Positions 8,312 to 16,748 of a stretch of DNA of 64,000 nt are shown here, one piece after another; the first letter of the stretch is position 1, and each line of letters begins with the position of its first letter. This DNA comes from Gaiellasilicea sp963707575 (GTDB lineage: Bacteria > Actinomycetota > Thermoleophilia > Gaiellales > Gaiellaceae), in assembly GCA_963707575.1 (NCBI GenBank), contig OY970171.1:2728001-2792000 (forward strand), read 5' to 3'. Under the pieces are notes generated by a model. It saw nothing but the letters and a program-made list of their open reading frames with translations, was not told the origin of the DNA and did no database searches. The translations under genes and the position numbers were made by a program.

Positions 8312-8815
8312 ATGGCTAAGCGGCAGAACCCCCCTCCGGCAGGGAGCAGAGACGGCAGGGCGAATGCGCGCGGCATGTGGTTTCGCCGCCGCCGACGACA
8401 GGCGCAGCTCGACATGTCCGCCCTCGATGGGCTGTCGGACCTGGTCGAGCGGATCGTCGCGCTGCTGCCTGACCAGCCGGGCCGGCGGCAGTCGGAGCCT
8501 CCGCCGGAGCCTGTGCAGACGGTCGTCCGGGTGCAGACGCTGGAGCCGCCTCCCGAGCCGGTCCAGGAGCCGGTCCCTGAGCCGGCGGAGCGCGTCGAGG
8601 AGCCCCCGCCGCTCCTCTTCGTGGCGTCGCCGACCGGCTACCGCGTGGCCGAGCACACCGGAGCTGCGCTGTCGCCTGGGGACCGCGTGCAGCTCGTCGA
8701 CGGCACCTACCGGGTGCTCCGCCTCGGCCCGTCGCCGCTGCCGGGGGATCGGCGGCGGTGCGCCTTTCTCGAGAGGGAGGAACCGTCCGCCGAGGCGCGA
8801 ACCCCCGACGGGTGA
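8312..8815 (+). CDS. Hypothetical protein with Pro/Glu-rich linker
   Basis: Unrecognised 167-aa protein. It has a basic N-terminus (WFRRRRRQ), a short amphipathic helix (ALDGLSDLVERIVALLP), a Pro-Glu-rich linker (PPEPVQ repeats, about residues 60-100), and a compact C-terminal piece with predicted strands (LLFVASPTGYRVAEHTG, VQLVDGTYRVLRLG). The ATG at 8312 is preferred over GTG 8306 because GTGGAG directly before it can act as a weak ribosome site. The next gene overlaps it by a GTGA junction, so they are cotranscribed. Confidence 0.65.
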   Translation: MAKRQNPPPAGSRDGRANARGMWFRRRRRQAQLDMSALDGLSDLVERIVALLPDQPGRRQSEPPPEPVQTVVRVQTLEPPPEPVQEPVPEPAERVEEPPPLLFVASPTGYRVAEHTGAALSPGDRVQLVDGTYRVLRLGPSPLPGDRRRCAFLEREEPSAEARTPDG

Positions 8816-9012
8816 GAGAGGAGAGTCAGATCGAGGACATGCGGGCTGCGGTCCGCGGTGACCGCGAGCGGGCCGAGCAGGCGCGTCAGCGCTCGTACGA
8901 GAACGTCAGGGTGCTGACCGAGCCCCAGCCCGCCGAGGAAGCGCCGGAGCCGCCGCCGCACGTCGAGGACCCGCCCAGTCGCGGGCTTCGCGGGTTCTTC
9001 AAGCGACGCTGA
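8812..9012 (+). CDS. Small charged hypothetical protein (66 aa)
   Basis: Start chosen as GTG 8812, which overlaps the upstream TGA (GTGA); ATG 8839 is an alternative. The product is highly charged (REESQIEDMRAAVRGDRERAEQARQR), then Pro/Glu-rich (EEAPEPPPHVEDPP), and ends with GLRGFFKRR. The basic RR ending and Pro-Glu linker echo the upstream gene, so the two may be related or partners. No function can be given. Confidence 0.55.
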   Translation: MREESQIEDMRAAVRGDRERAEQARQRSYENVRVLTEPQPAEEAPEPPPHVEDPPSRGLRGFFKRR

Positions 9013-9021
9013 GCCCGCCGA

Positions 9022-9027
9022 TACGCT
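9022..9027 (+). promoter_or_regulatory. -10 hexamer TACGCT for MFS gene
   Basis: TACGCT, then 7 nt (GGCGGGG), then the ATG at 9035. Consistent with a leaderless transcript, although the G-rich spacer could also act as a ribosome site. Confidence 0.45.
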
Positions 9028-9034
9028 GGCGGGG

Positions 9035-10279
9035 ATGACGTTCTTCGCCCGGTTCTTCCGCCTCGTCTGGGGCGGTGAGGTCGACCGTGCCCTGCGTCCC
9101 GTGCTCGCCGTCGCGCTCGCGGGCTCGATCGCGGGCTCGTCGCTTTTCACGTTCATGGGCATCTGGGCCATCCGGGAGCTCGATGCGAGCGGCCGCCAGC
9201 TCGGCACGACCTTTCTCATCGGCGCGATCCTCGCGGCCGCTGCCGGGTACCTCGGCGGCCACCTCTCCGACCACTACGGCCGCCGCCGGCTGATCCTGAT
9301 CGGCTGGGGTGGGGAGGTGCTCTACATCCCGCTCTTCCTGTTCGTCGGCCAGAACCTCCTGCTCGGGCTCGGGCTGATGACCGGAATGGCCGTGTTCGGC
9401 TCGATGGGCGGTGCCGCCGACCAGGCGATGGTCGCCGACCTCGTGCCGCCGGAGCGCCACGAGGCCGCGTACGCGTCTGTGCGCGTCGCGTCCAACCTGG
9501 GCGTCACGATGGGCCCGCCGCTCGGCGGGGCGATGCTCTTCCTCGGGAGCTGGAGCGGCCTCTTCGTCGGTGTGACGCTGCTGGCGGCGCTGGCCGCCGG
9601 GCTCGCCTATCGCTTCATCCCGGCGCGCGGGGCGTACTCGCCGGACCAGCCGCCGGAGCGCGGCTCCTTCGGGGTGATCGTGCGGGATCGCGTCTTCGGG
9701 CTCTTCCTGCTGTCCGGGATGCTCGCGTATCTCGTCTACGTGGCGTTCGAGGTTGCGCTGCCGATCTCGCTGACAGACACGCACGGGATCTCGCCCTCGA
9801 CGTGGGGCTTCCTCGTGATCATCAACCCACTCTTGGTGACGCTCTTCCAGCTGCGGCTGACGCGGCGGGTGAGCCACATTCCGACTGCTCCGAAGCTCGT
9901 CGTGGCGATGCTGCTGATGGGCCTGCCCTTCCTGCTCCTGTCGGTGAGCGCCGCCATCCCCGTCGTGGCACTCGTGATCGTCGTGTTCGTGCTGGGGGAG
10001 ATGCTGTGGGTGCCGACCTCGCAGTCGGTGATCGCCGGGCTCGCGCCCGAGGACGTGCGCGGCGCGTACATGGGCGCCTTCGGCAGCACGGCCGCAGCCG
10101 GGTTCGCGCTGGCGCCGTTCTTCGGCCTCCAGGTACGGGACAGCTTCGGTGACGGCGCGATGTGGGGCATGTTCGCGGGCTTCTCCGTGGCGGCGGCGGC
10201 GCTCGGAGCGATCGCCTGCCGGGGCGTGAACAGCCGTCGCGCGAGCGAGGGCCTCGAGCCGGCACGGGCGGTGTCGTAG
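9035..10279 (+). CDS. MFS transporter
   Basis: 414-aa major facilitator with about 12 membrane helices. The family loop 2-3 signature is seen as GGHLSDHYGRRRLILIG, and a GSMGGAADQAMVADLVPPERHEAAYA stretch marks helix 4-5. The second half repeats the fold, with a VPTSQSVIAGLAPEDVRGAYMG loop. Drug-efflux-type relatives share this pattern, but the substrate cannot be predicted. The gene directly downstream starts 2 bp after its stop and is likely cotranscribed. Confidence 0.88.
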   Translation: MTFFARFFRLVWGGEVDRALRPVLAVALAGSIAGSSLFTFMGIWAIRELDASGRQLGTTFLIGAILAAAAGYLGGHLSDHYGRRRLILIGWGGEVLYIPLFLFVGQNLLLGLGLMTGMAVFGSMGGAADQAMVADLVPPERHEAAYASVRVASNLGVTMGPPLGGAMLFLGSWSGLFVGVTLLAALAAGLAYRFIPARGAYSPDQPPERGSFGVIVRDRVFGLFLLSGMLAYLVYVAFEVALPISLTDTHGISPSTWGFLVIINPLLVTLFQLRLTRRVSHIPTAPKLVVAMLLMGLPFLLLSVSAAIPVVALVIVVFVLGEMLWVPTSQSVIAGLAPEDVRGAYMGAFGSTAAAGFALAPFFGLQVRDSFGDGAMWGMFAGFSVAAAALGAIACRGVNSRRASEGLEPARAVS

Positions 10280-10281
10280 CG

Positions 10282-10770
10282 ATGGAGCGCCGCGAGCGCG
10301 AGCGGATCATGCGCCAGGGCGTCGTGCTGCCGGAGACGCCCCGCGAGCGCCGCGACCTGGCCGCGCTCGAGCAGGACCTGGTCGAGCACCCGCTGACGGG
10401 CCGGGCGCTGCGGCTGCGCTATCGGAACTTCACTGCGGACGCCGGCTCCTACCTCGCGTCGCTGGGCGGCCCGCTGCCGTACATGGCGCGGCTGCGAGAG
10501 ATCACGGCGCGGATGGAGCGCCACGAGCGTGAGCTCGCCGAGCTCTACGAGGAGCTGGGAGCAGACGCGGCGGCGTGGCGGGCCTGGGCCGAGAGCTACG
10601 ACTTCAGCGAGGTGAACGCGCTGATCGAGCAGCACAACCGCTGGTACCCGGTGGAGGCCCGGCTCCCGATGGATCCGCGGACGGGCGACTATGCGCTCGT
10701 CAACGGAGAGCGCTACTCGAAGCGTCCGCTGGACGCCGACTGGGTGCTGAGGCGCTTCCCGCCCACCTGA
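10282..10770 (+). CDS. Hypothetical protein, helical N-terminus (162 aa)
   Basis: ATG start 2 bp after the MFS stop. The N-terminal two thirds are Arg/Glu-rich helices (RRERERIMRQG, ITARMERHERELAELYEELGAD). The C-terminal part has a more globular look with many Tyr/Trp residues (HNRWYPVEARLPMDPRTG, YALVNGERYSKRPL). No family recognised. Its last 71 bp overlap, tail to tail, the 3' end of the convergent MFS gene on the other strand. Confidence 0.7.
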   Translation: MERRERERIMRQGVVLPETPRERRDLAALEQDLVEHPLTGRALRLRYRNFTADAGSYLASLGGPLPYMARLREITARMERHERELAELYEELGADAAAWRAWAESYDFSEVNALIEQHNRWYPVEARLPMDPRTGDYALVNGERYSKRPLDADWVLRRFPPT

Positions 10771-11878
10771 AGCTGGCCAGCAACGTCAGCAGGCAGAGCG
10801 CGGCAGCGAGGAGGTAGGGCGCCGCGTCGCCCGCTGCGTCGGCCAGTGCGCCTCCCGCCGACGGCCCCGCCATGTTCCCGGCCGCCCAGGCCGTGTTCAT
10901 GATCCCGAAGCCGAGCCCCTGCGAGAGCCCGACCACCTCGGCACGGTCGGAGACGAGCGCCATCCCGGGCGTGTAGAAGCCCCCGAACGCGACGGCCGCC
11001 AGGACGACGAGCGCGCTCACGACGACGGGGTCGTGCGCGAACGCGAAGCCGACGGCGACGACGACGGAGGCCAGGAGCGCAGCCCGCACCGGCAGGAGCC
11101 GTCCGCGGCGGTCGGAGAAGCGGCCGACGAGAGGGTTGACGACCGTCTCGAAGAGCCCGGCCGCCAGGAAGACGCCGGCGATCGCGAGCGTGCCGTAGCC
11201 ACCTTCGTCGAGGCGCAGCGGGACGAGCACGAAGTTGAGCCCGAAGAGCAGCGCCGGCAAGGTGTTCAGCCATAGGCCGCCCAGGAAGCGGGGATCGCGG
11301 AGCGCGCGTCCGAGGGCTGCCTCGCGCGGCTCCTCGGGCTGCGCGGGCGGGCGCGTCGACGCCCAGGCGGCCAGCGCCAGCGCGACGACGCCGACTCCCG
11401 TGAACGTCGTGCGGATGCCGATCGCCTCTGCTGCGGCGCCGAACGTCGGGCCGATGATGGCGCCGAAGACCGCCGCCCCGAACGCGAAGCCGAGCAGCTC
11501 GCCGCGTCGGGAGCGCGGCGACGCGACGGTGAGCCAGGCGAGGGCGCCGGCCCACGTGATCGTGCTGGAGGCGCCCTGGACGAAGCGGGCGAGCCCGAGC
11601 GCCCACGGCCCCTCGGCGAGCGCGAAGGCAAAGCTCGCCAGCGCGAGCAGGCCGAGGCCGAGCACCACGGCCCGCTTCGGGCCGAAGCGGGCGGCGGCAA
11701 GCCCGCCCGGAATGGCGCCGACGAGCGCGCCGGCGCCGAAGGCGCCCACGAGCAGGCCGGCGCCCGTTTTGCTGAGGTCGAACTCGTCGGCGTAACCGGG
11801 CACGAGCGGCGCGAGCGCGCCGAACAGCATCGCGTCCACGAGCACGATCGAGCTGACGAGGATCAGGAGGCGGCGCAC
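10700..11878 (-). CDS. MFS transporter
   Basis: 392-aa major facilitator with about 12 helices. Motif A after helix 2 is GGLAAARFGPKRAVVLG, the second half carries GRFSDRRGRLLPVRA, and a VPGYADEFDLSKTGAGLLVG segment lies between helices 1 and 2. GTG start supported by a TAACGT hexamer 6 nt upstream. The final 22 residues (Ser/Ala/Arg-rich) lie in the convergent overlap with the 10282 gene. Substrate unknown; likely efflux. Confidence 0.87.
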   Translation of the reverse strand: MRRLLILVSSIVLVDAMLFGALAPLVPGYADEFDLSKTGAGLLVGAFGAGALVGAIPGGLAAARFGPKRAVVLGLGLLALASFAFALAEGPWALGLARFVQGASSTITWAGALAWLTVASPRSRRGELLGFAFGAAVFGAIIGPTFGAAAEAIGIRTTFTGVGVVALALAAWASTRPPAQPEEPREAALGRALRDPRFLGGLWLNTLPALLFGLNFVLVPLRLDEGGYGTLAIAGVFLAAGLFETVVNPLVGRFSDRRGRLLPVRAALLASVVVAVGFAFAHDPVVVSALVVLAAVAFGGFYTPGMALVSDRAEVVGLSQGLGFGIMNTAWAAGNMAGPSAGGALADAAGDAAPYLLAAALCLLTLLASFRWAGSASAPSRRPADASSSALR

Positions 11879-11884
11879 TCCACG

Positions 11885-11890
11885 ACGTTA
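11885..11890 (-). promoter_or_regulatory. -10 hexamer TAACGT for MFS gene
   Basis: On the minus strand TAACGT, 6 nt, GTG start at 11878; leaderless pattern. Confidence 0.5.
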
Positions 11891-11969
11891 CCGACCGGCC
11901 GCAGACACGCTGCGGCCTGCGGATCGGGCTCAGGAGCGCTCGCCGATGAACCCGGGAGCGCTCGCCAAT

Positions 11970-12221
11970 GAGCCCGGGAGCGAAGCGACCCTTTAGGGGT
12001 CTTGGCGCGGATCGGGGATCTGCTTTCGCAGATCCCCGATCCTGCTTGCGCCTAAAAAGAAATTCAGCGAGCCGGGTGCGCTTTCGTCCTCCGCCCCGAC
12101 GAACTTTCGGCTTCAGCCTTGCGGCTTCCCCCTACGGCCTACCGGAGTGGACTCGACCTACTCGCGTCCCGTGCTCGCTGCAAGGGGGAATCTAGGGGCG
12201 GCAGAGACGGGGGTCAAGGGG
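11970..12221 (+). repeat. Dispersed hairpin repeat, long form, copy 1
   Basis: About 250 bp without a credible gene. It begins GAGCCCGGGAGCGAAGCG, carries a perfect 15-bp inverted repeat (12009-12023 with 12028-12042, TTTC loop), and continues with CCTAAAAAGAAATTCAGCG and a GTGCTCGCTGCAAG block. Copy 2 at 12405-12641 matches over its whole length with scattered changes. Together they fill the 975-bp gap between the MFS and SDR genes; similarity seems to continue past the marked ends. Confidence 0.85.
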
Positions 12222-12404
12222 CGAAAAAGTGAACATCTCGCAATTTGCGATCTTTTTCGTTTGCCGCGGCCGCATTGCTAATCGCGCCTTTAGCACAGGT
12301 GTCCGAATCGATAGAAAGGCGACCCCCCGAAGAGCCGAACGTCGACCATAACCCACCACGCCCAACCCGCGGAGAGACAACCACTTCGCCGAACGTCGCT
12401 GAGC

Positions 12405-12641
12405 GAGCCCGGGAGCGAAGCGACCCTTCAGGGGTCTTGGCGCGGATCGGGATCTGCTCTCGCAGATCCCGATCCTGCTTGCGCCTAAAAAGAAATTCAG
12501 CGAGCCGGTGGCGGTTTCGTCCGCTCCTCCGACTGACGTTTCCGCTTGCGCGTACTCGCCTTCCGGTGGAGCCTCGACCTAATCCCGCTCCGTGCTCGCT
12601 GCAAGAGGGAACTTAGGGGCCGGTGGGGGGCCGGTCAAGGG
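12405..12641 (+). repeat. Dispersed hairpin repeat, long form, copy 2
   Basis: Second copy of the unit at 11970. The inverted repeat here has a 14-bp stem (12444-12457 with 12462-12475, TCTC loop). One base pair is missing from both arms relative to copy 1, a compensatory change. The unit ends in GGTCAAGGG like copy 1 (GGTCAAGGGG). Confidence 0.85.
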
Positions 12642-12853
12642 TCGCGGATCGGCGCTGCGCGCAAATTGCGGCTTTTTCTTTTCGCGAAGGCCGATTTGCC
12701 GTTCACGTCATACGCTCTAGTGCTGGATCGCGGCCGCTGCGGTGCTGGAGGAAGGCGGCTCGGGCGAGTCAGCAATCTATGCTGCGGCCGGCGCGGGCGG
12801 AAGGCCGGACGCGCAGGAACTTCTCGCAAAGAGCGATGTTCGAAGGAGGGTCG

Positions 12854-13615
12854 ATGCAGCGCTTCGCCGGAAGGCACGTCGTCGTGACCGGCGGCGGCGT
12901 CGGGATCGGGAAGGCGATCGCCGAGCGACTGGGAGCCGAGGGAGTGTCGCTGTCGCTGCTCGCGCCGAACACCGACGAGCTCGAGGAGGTTGCGGACCAG
13001 GTCGGCGGCGACGCGCACTTCTGCGACATCCGCGACCGCGCGGGAGTCGACGCCGCCTTCGCCGCGGCAGCGTCCGCGCGGGGTCCCATCCAGGGGTTCG
13101 TCGCCAACAGTGGCGTCGGCGGCGGCAACGCGGAGGGCCGCGGCGACCGCTTCGAGGAGATCGTGCAGACGAACCTGTTCGGTACCTACTGGTGCATCCG
13201 CGCCGCCGTCCGCCACCTCGCGCCCGGGCCTGAGCGCCGCGACGTGGTCGTGATCGCGTCCATCCTCGCCCGGATCGCCGTCCCGGGCTACACGGCCTAC
13301 AGCGCCTCGAAGGCCGGTCTGCTCGGGCTCGTGCGCTCGTTCTCCGCCGAGCTCGCGCCCGACGAGGTGCAAGTGAACGCGATCCTTCCGGGCTGGGTCG
13401 AGACGAACATGGCCTGGCAGGGCATCGACGAGATCGTCGAGGCGACCGGCATGACCCGCGAGGCGGCGGTCGCCGAGGCCATGCGCGAGGTGCCGCTCGG
13501 GCGGATGGGACAGCCAGAGGACATCGCCGGCACGGTCGCCTATCTGCTGTCGCCCGACGCGCGCGGCGTCACCGGCCAGACGATCGACCAGAACGGCGGC
13601 GCCTGGGTCGGGTGA
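12854..13615 (+). CDS. SDR family NAD(P)-dependent oxidoreductase
   Basis: 253-aa classical short-chain dehydrogenase. Cofactor motif VTGGGVGIGKA lies at the N-terminus; the family NAG motif appears as NSG (residues about 85-87); the catalytic triad is Ser136, Tyr149 and Lys153 (YSASK). The C-terminal block GQTIDQNGG is typical of 3-oxoacyl-ACP-reductase-like SDRs. ATG 12854 was chosen because AGGAGGG lies 3 nt upstream of it and upstream residues are repeat-derived; an upstream ATG at 12827 is unlikely. First gene of the amine-catabolism island and ends at a strong terminator. Substrate unknown. Confidence 0.88.
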   Translation: MQRFAGRHVVVTGGGVGIGKAIAERLGAEGVSLSLLAPNTDELEEVADQVGGDAHFCDIRDRAGVDAAFAAAASARGPIQGFVANSGVGGGNAEGRGDRFEEIVQTNLFGTYWCIRAAVRHLAPGPERRDVVVIASILARIAVPGYTAYSASKAGLLGLVRSFSAELAPDEVQVNAILPGWVETNMAWQGIDEIVEATGMTREAAVAEAMREVPLGRMGQPEDIAGTVAYLLSPDARGVTGQTIDQNGGAWVG

Positions 13616-13620
13616 TCCTG

Positions 13621-13651
13621 CGGTGGGAGGGGCGGAGCGCCCCTCCCACCG
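13621..13651. terminator. Strong hairpin between convergent SDR and permease genes
   Basis: Perfect 14-bp stem (13621-13634 with 13638-13651) with a GAG loop, 5 bp after the SDR stop and 21 bp from the permease stop. Symmetric, so usable in both directions. Confidence 0.8.
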
Positions 13652-13671
13652 GTTACAGCAACCTGCTGAGG

Positions 13672-15297
13672 CTAGGCGGCCGGCTGCGGCGGCAGCTCCC
13701 CGCGACGTGCGAGCTCCGCCTCCCGCCGTTCCAGCTCTTCCTCGGTGCCCTGGCGAACGGGTCCCTTGAACCAGTTCTTCGCCGACAGGAACCACCAGCC
13801 GCCGAAGACGATTCCGATCGCTGCGAACCACAGCACCGTGTAGTTCGTCAGCTCCCACGTGAAGTCGTCCTGCCACGGGAGCCCCGCCTTGTAGAGCGGG
13901 AAGACGAACAGGATCGTGATCAGAGCGACCCAGCCAAGGGACAGCAGGTCGATCCACTTGTAGTGCTTGCCGAGGCTCCACGCGCCCGGGATGAACTGGT
14001 CGTGCAGCCGGAAGCGCAGATAGACCGGGATCACGAAGGCGATGTACAGCCCGATCACCGCGATCGCGGTGCCGACGCCGTACCCGACGAGGTAGTTCCA
14101 GATCGCCGGGATCATCAGGATGCCCGACAGGGTGACGATCGCCCAGACGGCGTTGCGCGGGACGCGATTCGCCGCGACCTTGCTCCAGAGAGGATGGCCG
14201 GGCACGGCGCGGTCACGCGAGAACGCGTACATCATCCGCGACGCCGACGTGACGGACGCCGTGACGCAGAAGAACTGCGCGACGACGCAGATGAAGAGCA
14301 GTGCCTCCGCCCAGCGCTGGCTCATCGACTCGGCCCAGATCCAGGGGACGACGATGCCGATGTTCTCCAGCGCACCCTCGGTGCTCGGAATCGCGAACGT
14401 CACCGCCAGGAGCAGGATCCAGCCGAAGACGACGGAGACGACCACGGCCATGTACATGCCGATTGCCGCCTGACGTGACGCCTGGCGCGTCTCCTCAGCC
14501 ATGTGCGCCGACGCGTCGAAGCCGGTGATCGTGTACTGCGAGAGCAGCAGGCCGAGTCCGAACACGAACCAGAACGCCGGATTGGAGAAGTTGTCGGTCG
14601 CGCTGCCGTAGCCCGACGCGTTCACGGTCTCGCCGAAGACGTAGCCGAAGCTCTGATGGTTGTCGGGGACGATGATCAGGACGAGCACGATGAACGCGAC
14701 GCCGGCCATGTGCCAGTAGGCCGAGACCGTGTTCAGCAGGGCCGTGATGCTGACCTGGAACATGTTCACGATGCCCGCCGCAATCAGAAACGCCGCATAG
14801 AGGACGAAGATCGACGTGTTCGCCGAGAAGCCGAACCAGTCGTTCATGTGCGCCGAGTAGTCGAACCAGAAGTCGAACAGCACGGTGCCGAACGTCGCCA
14901 GGCCGTAGCCGATGGCCGCGGTGACCGCGATCTGGCCGATCAGGTTGAACCAGCCGGTTGTCCAGCCCCAGCCGGGACTACCGAGCTTCGAGGCCCAGTA
15001 GTAGAGGCCGCCCGCGGTCGGGTAGGCCGAGGCGATCTCCGCCATTGCGAGGGCGATGATCGTCGAGAAGAGGCCGACCAGCAGCCATCCCCAGATCACC
15101 GCGACGGGGCCGCCCCGCTCGAAGCCGACGAAGTACGAGGTCAGGCAGCCCGCAAGGATCGAGATGATCGTGAACGAGATCGCGAAGTTCTGGAACCCGC
15201 CCATGCCGCGGAACAACTCCTGCGCGTAGCCGAGCTTGTGCAGGGTCTGCTCGTCGGTGTCGTGCTGGCGCGGGCCCGGGGGTGACGCTGTATCCAT
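13672..15297 (-). CDS. APC-superfamily amino acid/amine permease
   Basis: 541-aa permease with about 12 membrane helices. The N-terminus (LHKLGYAQELFRGMGGFQNFAISFTIISILAG region) and helix-1 signature are those of the amino acid/choline/GABA transporter branch. A consensus-like block is SQYTITGFDASAHMAEET, and the tail is charged (EEELERREAELARRG). Likely substrates are amines or amino acids such as GABA, ethanolamine, putrescine or choline. It is divergent from the glutamine-synthetase-like gene across a 99-bp region, and the whole island looks built for amine use. On the minus strand GAGGAGGG precedes the ATG. Confidence 0.87.
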   Translation of the reverse strand: MDTASPPGPRQHDTDEQTLHKLGYAQELFRGMGGFQNFAISFTIISILAGCLTSYFVGFERGGPVAVIWGWLLVGLFSTIIALAMAEIASAYPTAGGLYYWASKLGSPGWGWTTGWFNLIGQIAVTAAIGYGLATFGTVLFDFWFDYSAHMNDWFGFSANTSIFVLYAAFLIAAGIVNMFQVSITALLNTVSAYWHMAGVAFIVLVLIIVPDNHQSFGYVFGETVNASGYGSATDNFSNPAFWFVFGLGLLLSQYTITGFDASAHMAEETRQASRQAAIGMYMAVVVSVVFGWILLLAVTFAIPSTEGALENIGIVVPWIWAESMSQRWAEALLFICVVAQFFCVTASVTSASRMMYAFSRDRAVPGHPLWSKVAANRVPRNAVWAIVTLSGILMIPAIWNYLVGYGVGTAIAVIGLYIAFVIPVYLRFRLHDQFIPGAWSLGKHYKWIDLLSLGWVALITILFVFPLYKAGLPWQDDFTWELTNYTVLWFAAIGIVFGGWWFLSAKNWFKGPVRQGTEEELERREAELARRGELPPQPAA

Positions 15298-15326
15298 CAG
15301 CCCTCCTCGACGTCGGTGTCGTGTCA

Positions 15327-15341
15327 GCGCGTATTACGCGC
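15327..15341. promoter_or_regulatory. Candidate operator palindrome in divergent promoter
   Basis: GCGCGTA-T-TACGCGC, a perfect 7-bp inverted repeat in the short region between the divergent permease and glutamine-synthetase-like genes. Flanked by TGTCA on the left and TGTCAC on the right. Could bind a regulator controlling both genes; no regulator gene is seen in the island. Confidence 0.4.
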
Positions 15342-15383
15342 TTCTGTCACGATCGTTGTCAACGTGTCGGACAGCACGAGCAG

Positions 15384-15389
15384 TAGGAT
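15384..15389 (+). promoter_or_regulatory. -10 hexamer TAGGAT for ligase gene
   Basis: TAGGAT, 7 nt, GTG at 15397. Supports 15397 as a leaderless start rather than GTG 15364. Confidence 0.45.
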
Positions 15390-15396
15390 CGCCTTC

Positions 15397-16731
15397 GTGC
15401 TTGGCTTCGACGAGCTGAGAGCCGACGTGGAGTCGGGCGCGATCGACACCGTGGTCGTGGCTTTCACCGACATGCAGGGCCGCTTGCTGGGAAAGCGGCT
15501 GCACGGTGAGTTCTTCCTCGACGAGGTGGACTCCGGCCACGCGATCGAGGGGTGCAACTACCTGCTCGCGCTCGAGATGGAGATGGATCCGGTGCCCGGC
15601 TACGGGCTCGCGAGCTGGGAGCAGGGCTACGGCGACTTCGCGCTGACTCCCGACCTCCGGACGCTGCGGCGGATCCCCTGGCTCGAAGGGACGGCCCTCG
15701 TGCTCTGCGACGTCGGCTGGCACGACGGAGCTCCGGTCGCGCCCTCGCCGCGGCAGGTGCTGCGTGCGCAGGTGGAGCGGGCCGAGGCGCTCGGCTTCAC
15801 GCCCATGCTCGGCTCGGAGCTCGAGTTCTTCCTGCTGCGTCAGAGCTACGCCGAGGCGCACGAGCAGCACTACCGCGGGCTGACCCCGTCGGTGCCGTAC
15901 ATCCTCGACTACCACGTGCTCGCCTCGAGCTACGACGAGCCGTTCATCCGGCAGATCCGGAACGGGATGCAGGCCGCGGGGATGAAGGTGGAGACCTCCA
16001 AGGGCGAGGCCTGGCCGGGACAGCACGAGATCAACTTCCGCTACGCGGACGCGCTGACGACGGCCGACAACCACGTCATCTACAAGAACGGGGCGAAAGA
16101 GATCGCGCACCTGAACGGGTGCTCGATCACGTTCATGGCCAAGCCCGACCACAGCTGGATCGGATCGTCCTGTCACATCCACTCGTCGCTGTGGCGCGGC
16201 GACGAGAGCGCGTTCGCGGGCGAGACCGCGGAGTTCCAGGGCTGGCTCGCGGGGCAGATCGCCTGCTCGGCCGAGCTTGCGGTCTTCCTGGCGCCGAACG
16301 TGAACTCCTACAAGCGCTTCGCGGCAGGCTCTTGGGCGCCGACGACCCTCGCCTGGGGCCACGACAACCGCACCTGCGGCTTCCGCATCGTCGGCCACGG
16401 CTCGGCCTTGCGCACGGAGACGAGGATCCCCGGCGCCGACGCGAACCCGTATCTGGCCTTCGCCGCAGTGATTGCCGCGGGCCTGTACGGGATCGAGCAG
16501 GGGCTCGAGCTGCCGCCGCCGCTCGAGGGCAACGCGTACGAGTCCGACGCAGAGCGCTTCCCGCACTCGCTGCGCGACGCGATCGCGGCGCTCGAGGGTG
16601 GGACGATGGCGCGGGCGGCCTTCGGCGACGAGGTCGTCGACCACTACCTCAACTACGCCCGCACCGAGCAGCGGCTCTACGACGAGGTGGTCACCTGCTA
16701 CGAACGCGAGCGCTTTTTTGAGCGCGGTTAG
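15397..16731 (+). CDS. Glutamine-synthetase-family gamma-glutamylamine ligase
   Basis: 444-aa member of the glutamine synthetase fold. Recognisable elements are the metal-site block GSELEFFLL, GQHEINFRYADALTTADN, GSSCHIHSSLW (nucleotide/metal His), NSYKRFAAGSWAP, and the TRIPGADANPYLAFAA end of the active site. It is not a typical GlnA: the neighbourhood (permease, gamma-glutamyl hydrolase, ALDH) points to ATP-dependent gamma-glutamylation of an amine, as PuuA/GlnA3-type enzymes do for putrescine, polyamines or ethanolamine. GTG 15397 is chosen from the -10 hexamer; GTG 15364 and TTG 15316 are in-frame alternatives. The next gene begins 17 bp downstream. Confidence 0.83.
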   Translation: MLGFDELRADVESGAIDTVVVAFTDMQGRLLGKRLHGEFFLDEVDSGHAIEGCNYLLALEMEMDPVPGYGLASWEQGYGDFALTPDLRTLRRIPWLEGTALVLCDVGWHDGAPVAPSPRQVLRAQVERAEALGFTPMLGSELEFFLLRQSYAEAHEQHYRGLTPSVPYILDYHVLASSYDEPFIRQIRNGMQAAGMKVETSKGEAWPGQHEINFRYADALTTADNHVIYKNGAKEIAHLNGCSITFMAKPDHSWIGSSCHIHSSLWRGDESAFAGETAEFQGWLAGQIACSAELAVFLAPNVNSYKRFAAGSWAPTTLAWGHDNRTCGFRIVGHGSALRTETRIPGADANPYLAFAAVIAAGLYGIEQGLELPPPLEGNAYESDAERFPHSLRDAIAALEGGTMARAAFGDEVVDHYLNYARTEQRLYDEVVTCYERERFFERG

Positions 16732-16748
16732 CAGGAGCCGCTAGCCGG

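Noticed and set aside
11970..12641. Short ORFs inside the tandem repeat units
   Set aside because: Frames differ between the two copies by indels, carry no ribosome site and no family motif; structure rather than coding explains the similarity.
15316..15396. Longer N-terminus of the glutamine-synthetase-like gene from TTG 15316 or GTG 15364
   Set aside because: These codons lie in the promoter region with the palindrome, and a TAGGAT hexamer 7 nt before GTG 15397 makes the shorter start more likely.
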